Of a stretch of DNA of 37,388 nt, positions 33,341 through 37,388 are shown one piece after another; position 1 is the first letter of the stretch; each line of letters opens with the position of its first letter. The stretch comes from Pseudomonadota bacterium. Lineage in GTDB: Bacteria; Pseudomonadota; Gammaproteobacteria; Burkholderiales; Burkholderiaceae_D. The notes beneath the pieces are model-generated. The model was not told where the DNA came from and searched no databases. It worked only from the letters and a program-made list of their open reading frames with translations. The stretch is from NCBI GenBank assembly GCA_023449275.1, contig JAEXJM010000039.1, positions 1 to 37,388 on the forward strand, read 5' to 3'. The position numbers were made by a program, and so were the translations under genes.

Positions 33341-33880
33341 ATGCGATTCTTCCGTTATTGTGCAGGACTTTTAATTGCTGCTATGGCATTCGTTGCCACA
33401 CCGGGCCATGCCGTCGATGGAACATCTTTTGAAATCGGTGTCGGTGAACACGTTCAGCTCTATCGTGTCGGCCTCCAGTGGGACTGGAACAAAAAATGGC
33501 TGCAGACGGGGGGTATGCATTTGAATGGCTACTGGGATCTGAACCTCGGTTACTGGCATGGTGACCGCTTCGAAGATCGTGATGCTTCCCAGAATATCGG
33601 TGTTATCGGCATTACTCCTGTATTCCGCTGGGAAAACGACAATAAAAAAGGTATTTATGTTGAAGGCGGTATTGGTGCCAGCCTTTTCTCAAAAACCTAT
33701 AACAATAACGGAAACCGCATGTCCACCGCTTTCGAATTTGCGGATCATATCGGTATCGGTTATGTATTCAACAATAATTTCGATCTTGGTTTGAGACTGC
33801 AGCATTATTCGAATGCCGGCATCAAGAAACCGAATAGTGGAGAAAATTTCATTGTTCTCCGTGGTGCCTATCGCTTCTGA
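33341..33880 (+). CDS. pagL: lipid A 3-O-deacylase, PagL-like
   Basis: A small outer-membrane barrel enzyme (179 aa) that removes the 3-position acyl chain from lipid A. A signal peptide covers about residues 1-24 (ending PGHA), followed by eight-strand aromatic-rich beta sequence. The catalytic His155 and Ser157 in LQHYSNAGIKKPN and Glu168 in NSGENF have the same spacing as the PagL His-Ser-Glu set. The protein ends in Phe (GAYRF), as exported barrel proteins do. GGAGAG favours ATG 33341 over the in-frame TTG at 33326. It follows purB by 33 nt. Confidence 0.9.
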   Translation: MRFFRYCAGLLIAAMAFVATPGHAVDGTSFEIGVGEHVQLYRVGLQWDWNKKWLQTGGMHLNGYWDLNLGYWHGDRFEDRDASQNIGVIGITPVFRWENDNKKGIYVEGGIGASLFSKTYNNNGNRMSTAFEFADHIGIGYVFNNNFDLGLRLQHYSNAGIKKPNSGENFIVLRGAYRF

Positions 33881-33908
33881 TCATTAATGAAAATAGCAGG
33901 ATAGTGAT

Positions 33909-34814
33909 TTGAATACTGACAATTTGCCCCATATTGCCTTTGTCGGCATCGGTTTGATGGGGTTGCCTATGGCAAGCCGCCTGATCAAGGCTGGTTATCC
34001 CGTGACAGCCTGGAACCGTACAAAGGCAAAAGCACTTCCCCTGACCGGGCAGGGAGCATATGTCGCCGATTCCCTGCCGGAAGCGGTTGCCTCTGCCGAT
34101 ATTGTCATTACAATGCTTGAAGCGGGACCTGTCGTCATAAGAGTTGTTGAAGACATGCTTCCTGCACTGAAAAAGAGTGCTCTTGTGATTGACATGAGTT
34201 CTACCCGACAGTCCGAGGCGAAAGACATTGCCCGCCTGTTGTCTTCCCGGCAAATCGCTTTCCTTGACGCTCCTGTTTCAGGCGGGGTCGTCGGTGCCGA
34301 GGCGGGAACACTGGCTATCATGGTTGGGGGGGCAGATGCTGATTTCAGGCGTGCAGAACCGGTATTCAAGATCATGGGGCGTCCTACACTTGTCGGACCG
34401 ACCGGAGCCGGACAAGTCGCCAAATTGTGCAACCAGTTGATTGTCGGTGGAACTGTTGCCATCGTCGCTGAAGCGATGTTGCTGGCTCAGGCTGGTGGTG
34501 CCGATCCGGCAGCCATGAGAGCCGCAATCCGTGGCGGATTTGCAGAGAGCCGCATACTTGAAGTTCATGGACAAAGAATGCTTGACCGGAACTTCAAACC
34601 GGGAGGTCAGATAAAAAGCCAGGCCAAGGATCATGTCAATATTATGGCTGCTGCTGGCGATGCGGGCTTGAAGTTACCCATAACCGCTTTGGTTGCTGAC
34701 CTGTTCGATGGCCTGTTGAAGTCACATGCCGAAGCGGATCAGGCAGCCGCACTGCTGGCACTGGAAGAAATGAATGAAAAAATACGGCTGGGTGACAAGG
34801 TAGACCAATTCTAG
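33909..34814 (+). CDS. 3-hydroxyisobutyrate/tartronate semialdehyde reductase family protein
   Basis: A 301-aa NAD(P)-dependent beta-hydroxyacid dehydrogenase, paralogous to GlxR at 837. It keeps the Rossmann start FVGIGLMGLPMA, the substrate loop DAPVSGGVVGAEAG, and the catalytic Lys segment VAKLCNQLIVGG; also SRILEVHGQRML, nearly as in GlxR. It probably reduces tartronate semialdehyde or a related semialdehyde. The start is TTG 33909, supported by AGGA 7 nt upstream; no nearer ATG gives a full Rossmann strand. It is co-directional with pagL, without an evident functional link. Confidence 0.85.
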   Translation: MNTDNLPHIAFVGIGLMGLPMASRLIKAGYPVTAWNRTKAKALPLTGQGAYVADSLPEAVASADIVITMLEAGPVVIRVVEDMLPALKKSALVIDMSSTRQSEAKDIARLLSSRQIAFLDAPVSGGVVGAEAGTLAIMVGGADADFRRAEPVFKIMGRPTLVGPTGAGQVAKLCNQLIVGGTVAIVAEAMLLAQAGGADPAAMRAAIRGGFAESRILEVHGQRMLDRNFKPGGQIKSQAKDHVNIMAAAGDAGLKLPITALVADLFDGLLKSHAEADQAAALLALEEMNEKIRLGDKVDQF

Positions 34815-34829
34815 TTTAAATACATGTTC

Positions 34830-34867
34830 CATAAAAAAGGCACGACGACGGTTGTGCCTTTTTTATG
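34830..34867. terminator. strong terminator after the reductase gene
   Basis: A 14-bp perfect stem, CATAAAAAAGGCAC (34830-34843) with GTGCCTTTTTTATG (34854-34867), encloses a 10-nt loop. A- and T-rich arms make it functional in both directions. Confidence 0.88.
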
Positions 34868-34906
34868 GATATTGACATCCGGTTCAGGGTAACAACAAGG
34901 AAATCC

Positions 34907-34940
34907 GGAAAAACAAACGCCCGCGAGTAGCGGGCGTTTG
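34907..34940 (-). terminator. terminator of the aminotransferase gene
   Basis: On the minus strand, an 11-bp perfect stem (34940-34930 with 34924-34914) with a 5-nt loop is followed by a T run (about 34913-34907). It lies 26 nt after the aminotransferase stop. Confidence 0.92.
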
Positions 34941-34966
34941 AGTGGAGTGGAGAGGAGTATGGGGGT

Positions 34967-36193
34967 TCAGGCACGGGCTCTGGCCTTCTGCGCAGCAGAA
35001 GCATGCTGGGAAGCATAAGACTGATGAGCCGCGGCTTCCGCTTCACCGACCTTCACAGGATATCCCATCTTCGAAAGAATCGAACCCAGTGCCGACAGAC
35101 ACAACATGACGTTGGCCGACTGCGCCGTATAACCCATCAAACCGAATCTCCAGACCTTCCCTGCCAACGGCCCCAGCCCGGCTCCGATTTCCAGATTGAA
35201 TTCCGACAGCAGTCTCGATCTGACTTCGGCCTCGTCAATGCCTTCCGGCACTTCAATGGTGCTGATCTGGGGCAGACGGTTTTCTTCCTTGACCAGGAAT
35301 TTCAGACCCATGGCTTCAAACCCGGCTTTCAGGGCCTGGTAGTGTCTCTGGTGTCTTGCCCAGGTGTTTTCTATGCCTTCTTCTTTCAGCAGCAGGAGGG
35401 CTTCGTGCAGCGCAAACAACCCGTTGATCGGCGCCGTATGGTGATAGGTCCTGACGGTATGGCCCCAGTAGTTCAGGATGAGGTTCAGGTCCATGAACCA
35501 GCTCTGGACTTTGTCTTTTCTTGAGGTGACGTAGTCGATGACACGGTCGGAGTAGGTGACGGGAGACAGTCCCGGGGTGCACGACAGACATTTCTGGCTG
35601 GCCGAATAGACGGCATCCAGATCCCATTCCTTGACTTTCAGGGGACAGCCGGCCAGGGAGGTGACGGCGTCGACGATGGTCAGGCAGTCATGCTGGTGGG
35701 CTACCTGGGCCAGGGTCTTGGCATCGGATACGCAACCGGTCGAGGTTTCGGCATGAACGAAGGCGACGATTCTGGCATCGGGGTTTTTCTTCAGGGCGTC
35801 TTCCACGGCGTTCGGGTCAACGGGTTCTCCCCAGGTTCCTTCGACGATGATCGGGGTGGCTTTGCAACGCTCGACGTTTTCGATCATTCGGCCACCAAAG
35901 ACGCCATTGCGGCAGACGACGACCTTGTCTCCAGGGGCGACCATGTTGACGAAGCAGCTTTCCATGCCAACGGAACCCGGCCCGGAGATGGGGTAGGTCA
36001 GCTGGTTGTCTGTCTGGAAAGCGTATCGTAACAGGGTTTTGAGTTCGGCCATCATGTCGACGAAGGCCGGATCCATGTACCCGATGACGGGTAGGCTCAT
36101 TGCGGCCAGCACACGCGGGTTGATGTTGGAGGGGCCAGGGCCCATCAGGACGCGTTGTGGTGGATGGAATGAGCTGATTTTTTTTGCTGCCAT
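34967..36193 (-). CDS. alanine/serine-glyoxylate-type aminotransferase (class V)
   Basis: A pyridoxal-phosphate enzyme of 408 aa in the AGXT/PucG family, expected to transaminate glyoxylate to glycine with alanine or serine as donor. Visible are LMGPGPSNINPRV near residue 16, GPGSVGMES, the cofactor Asp175 in TIVDAVTSL, the Schiff-base Lys201 in YSASQKCLS, and the C-terminal RFGLMGY with the carboxylate-binding Arg. The frame opens 30 codons earlier, but MAAKKISSFHPP is the family-like start. An Ala/Lys-rich tail of about 30 residues ends the protein. It follows the PanE-like gene on the same strand after 173 nt. Exact amino donor unproven. Confidence 0.87.
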   Translation of the reverse strand: MAAKKISSFHPPQRVLMGPGPSNINPRVLAAMSLPVIGYMDPAFVDMMAELKTLLRYAFQTDNQLTYPISGPGSVGMESCFVNMVAPGDKVVVCRNGVFGGRMIENVERCKATPIIVEGTWGEPVDPNAVEDALKKNPDARIVAFVHAETSTGCVSDAKTLAQVAHQHDCLTIVDAVTSLAGCPLKVKEWDLDAVYSASQKCLSCTPGLSPVTYSDRVIDYVTSRKDKVQSWFMDLNLILNYWGHTVRTYHHTAPINGLFALHEALLLLKEEGIENTWARHQRHYQALKAGFEAMGLKFLVKEENRLPQISTIEVPEGIDEAEVRSRLLSEFNLEIGAGLGPLAGKVWRFGLMGYTAQSANVMLCLSALGSILSKMGYPVKVGEAEAAAHQSYASQHASAAQKARARA

Positions 36194-36248
36194 GATTTTG
36201 TCTCTATAGGAAATAAAGGGTTTGTCAGGTTTCTTTTTGGGGCCTAAC

Positions 36249-36279
36249 GGGAAATAATGTCCTAGGGCATTATTTTCCC
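36249..36279 (-). other. near-perfect palindrome in the aminotransferase leader
   Basis: AAATAATG (36252-36259) and CATTATTT (36268-36275) flank CCTAGG, giving a 24-nt palindrome with a single G-T exception; flanking GGG and CCC extend it. It lies 59-82 nt before the aminotransferase start and has no T run, so it is not an ordinary terminator. It may be an operator or a leader RNA hairpin. Confidence 0.5.
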
Positions 36280-36313
36280 CCATTTTGGGTCTCTTGGGAG
36301 GCTTTCTGTTTGT

Positions 36314-36341
36314 CCTGTCCTGTTTGTTGGGACAGGACAGG
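36314..36341. other. 10-bp hairpin downstream of the PanE-like gene
   Basis: CCTGTCCTGT (36314-36323) pairs perfectly with ACAGGACAGG (36332-36341) around an 8-nt loop. On the minus strand, on which both neighbouring genes are read, no T run follows. On the plus strand a long T run begins 10 nt later. It may mark an RNA processing or stability element between the two genes. Confidence 0.5.
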
Positions 36342-36366
36342 TCTTGTGTCGTTTTTTTTTATCGGC

Positions 36367-37374
36367 TCAACAGGGTTCCATTTTGACTTTGCCGTTTTCT
36401 TCTTCCATGGTTTTGGCCAACAGTTTGACCAGCGCATAGAGGGTGTTGATGTGCGGGGTGGCTGTGTTGGTGATGCGGCCCAGTTCGACGACGGAACCGA
36501 CCAGTGCGTCGATTTCCGGCGCTCTTCCCGCTTCGACGTCTTGCAGCATGGAGGTTTTGTGTTTGCCGACTTTTTCCGCTCCACGGATTCGTTTTTCCAG
36601 CGGTACCCGGAATTCAATGCCGAGTTTGTTGGCGATGCGCTGGGCTTCTATCATCATGTCTCCTGCCAACTCTCTCGATAACGGGAACTGGCAGATGTCG
36701 ACCAGGGTGGAGTGCGATACGGCACTGATCGGGTTGAAGGTCAGGTTGCCCCACAGTTTCAACCAGATTTCCGCACGGATGTTGTCCAGAATCGGCGATT
36801 TGAAGCCGGCTTTGATGAAGGCGTCTGAGACTTTCTGCGCACGTTCGGTGGTGCTTCCGTCCAGTTCGCCAATCGGGAAACGGTCTCCTTCGATGTGCTG
36901 GACGACGCCCGGGGCGATCAGGGCCGAGGCCGGATAGACGACGCAACCCAAAATCCGGTCTGCCGGGATTTTGGCGCTGATGTGACCGGTCGGATCGACG
37001 CTCTGGACCCGCTTGCCTTCGTGTGGACCTCCGTGTTTCTGGAAGTACCAGAACGGAATGCCGTTTTGCATGGTGACGACGACGGTGTCCGGACCGAACA
37101 GCTTCGGCACGTCTTCGGCTACGGCGTCTACCTGATGGGCCTTCAAGGCCAGAATGACCATGTCTTGCGGACCGGCTTCGTCATAGTTGTTGGTGGCCTT
37201 GACGTTCTTTGCGACGTGCTCGGTTCCATCTTCCATTATCAGCTTCATGCCGTCTTTCCTGATGGCATCAAGGTTGGCTCCCCTTACGATGAAGGTGACG
37301 TCTTCTCCTGCCAACGCCAGTTTCACTCCTACGTAGCCTCCTATCGCTCCGGCTCCTATGATCGCAATTTTCAT
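36367..37374 (-). CDS. 2-dehydropantoate 2-reductase family protein; candidate oxalyl-CoA reductase
   Basis: An NAD(P)H-dependent PanE-family reductase (335 aa). The Rossmann motif IIGAGAIGGYVG opens it. MQNGIP (Asn104), the catalytic lysine in AEIWLKLWGNLTFNPISA (Lys206) and family asparagines follow, then the all-helical C-terminal domain. True PanE reduces ketopantoate, but a PanE homologue (PanE2) in Methylobacterium extorquens is the oxalyl-CoA reductase that makes glyoxylate from oxalyl-CoA. The adjacent glyoxylate-type aminotransferase and the oxalate-using background make that role plausible. Both functions fit the visible motifs. AAAGGGA precedes the ATG at 37374, so the gene is complete. 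Confidence 0.82.
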   Translation of the reverse strand: MKIAIIGAGAIGGYVGVKLALAGEDVTFIVRGANLDAIRKDGMKLIMEDGTEHVAKNVKATNNYDEAGPQDMVILALKAHQVDAVAEDVPKLFGPDTVVVTMQNGIPFWYFQKHGGPHEGKRVQSVDPTGHISAKIPADRILGCVVYPASALIAPGVVQHIEGDRFPIGELDGSTTERAQKVSDAFIKAGFKSPILDNIRAEIWLKLWGNLTFNPISAVSHSTLVDICQFPLSRELAGDMMIEAQRIANKLGIEFRVPLEKRIRGAEKVGKHKTSMLQDVEAGRAPEIDALVGSVVELGRITNTATPHINTLYALVKLLAKTMEEENGKVKMEPC

Positions 37375-37388
37375 GTTCTTTCCCTTTT

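Noticed and set aside
36194..36366. Glycine riboswitch before the aminotransferase gene
   Set aside because: I could not find the conserved glycine-aptamer core; only two simple inverted repeats are visible.
1..37388. CRISPR array, tRNA, rRNA, insertion sequence or prophage
   Set aside because: No regularly spaced repeats, no tRNA-like cloverleaf, no transposase or integrase and no terminal repeats with target duplications were seen.

Overview
The window looks like chromosome of an oxalate-degrading betaproteobacterium, most likely Oxalobacter (O. formigenes or a close relative). The evidence is an OxlT-type oxalate/formate antiporter, a Frc-type formyl-CoA:oxalate CoA-transferase and a tartronate-semialdehyde/glycerate pathway, set among ordinary betaproteobacterial housekeeping genes (lptD-surA-pdxA-ksgA with amgK-murU; nudJ-mnmA-purB; thiL-pgpA). 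The species call is inference from gene content. I see no tRNA, rRNA, CRISPR array, insertion sequence or prophage.

Left end (1-11.2 kb): carbon and energy metabolism from oxalate. hyi, glxR, a MOFRL-type glycerate kinase and pyruvate kinase lie in a row and would carry tartronate semialdehyde to pyruvate. A hot-dog thioesterase of the FlK type follows. Next comes an apparent oxalate module: an OxlT paralogue, a divergently transcribed short Crp/Fnr regulator, a Frc paralogue, then sucC-sucD. Palindromes of the form TTGAC-N4-GTCAA stand before the antiporter (one copy, one mismatch) and between regulator and transferase (two perfect copies). They match what the ETLSR recognition helix of the adjacent regulator would be expected to read. 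Two are spaced from a -10-like hexamer as in a class II Fnr-activated promoter.

Middle (11.2-33.3 kb): housekeeping. pncC, pgpA and thiL (leftward); a Na+/H+ antiporter-like membrane protein; dnaB with a -10 box almost touching its start codon; a DUF47/Pit phosphate-uptake pair; a DUF475 membrane protein; a BI-1 family protein; a short ribosome-hibernation factor; nhaR; ksgA-pdxA-surA-lptD (leftward); amgK-murU (rightward); panD; nudJ-mnmA; a GST on the opposite strand; purB.

Right end (33.3-37.4 kb): a PagL-type lipid A deacylase, a second tartronate-semialdehyde-reductase-like enzyme, and a leftward pair made of a PanE-like reductase and an alanine/serine-glyoxylate-type aminotransferase. 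A PanE homologue (PanE2) is the oxalyl-CoA reductase of Methylobacterium extorquens, so this pair may make glyoxylate from oxalyl-CoA and transaminate it to glycine. With the left end, the window would then hold both a C3 (glycerate) and a C2-amino (glycine) exit from oxalate, an inference that needs biochemical proof.
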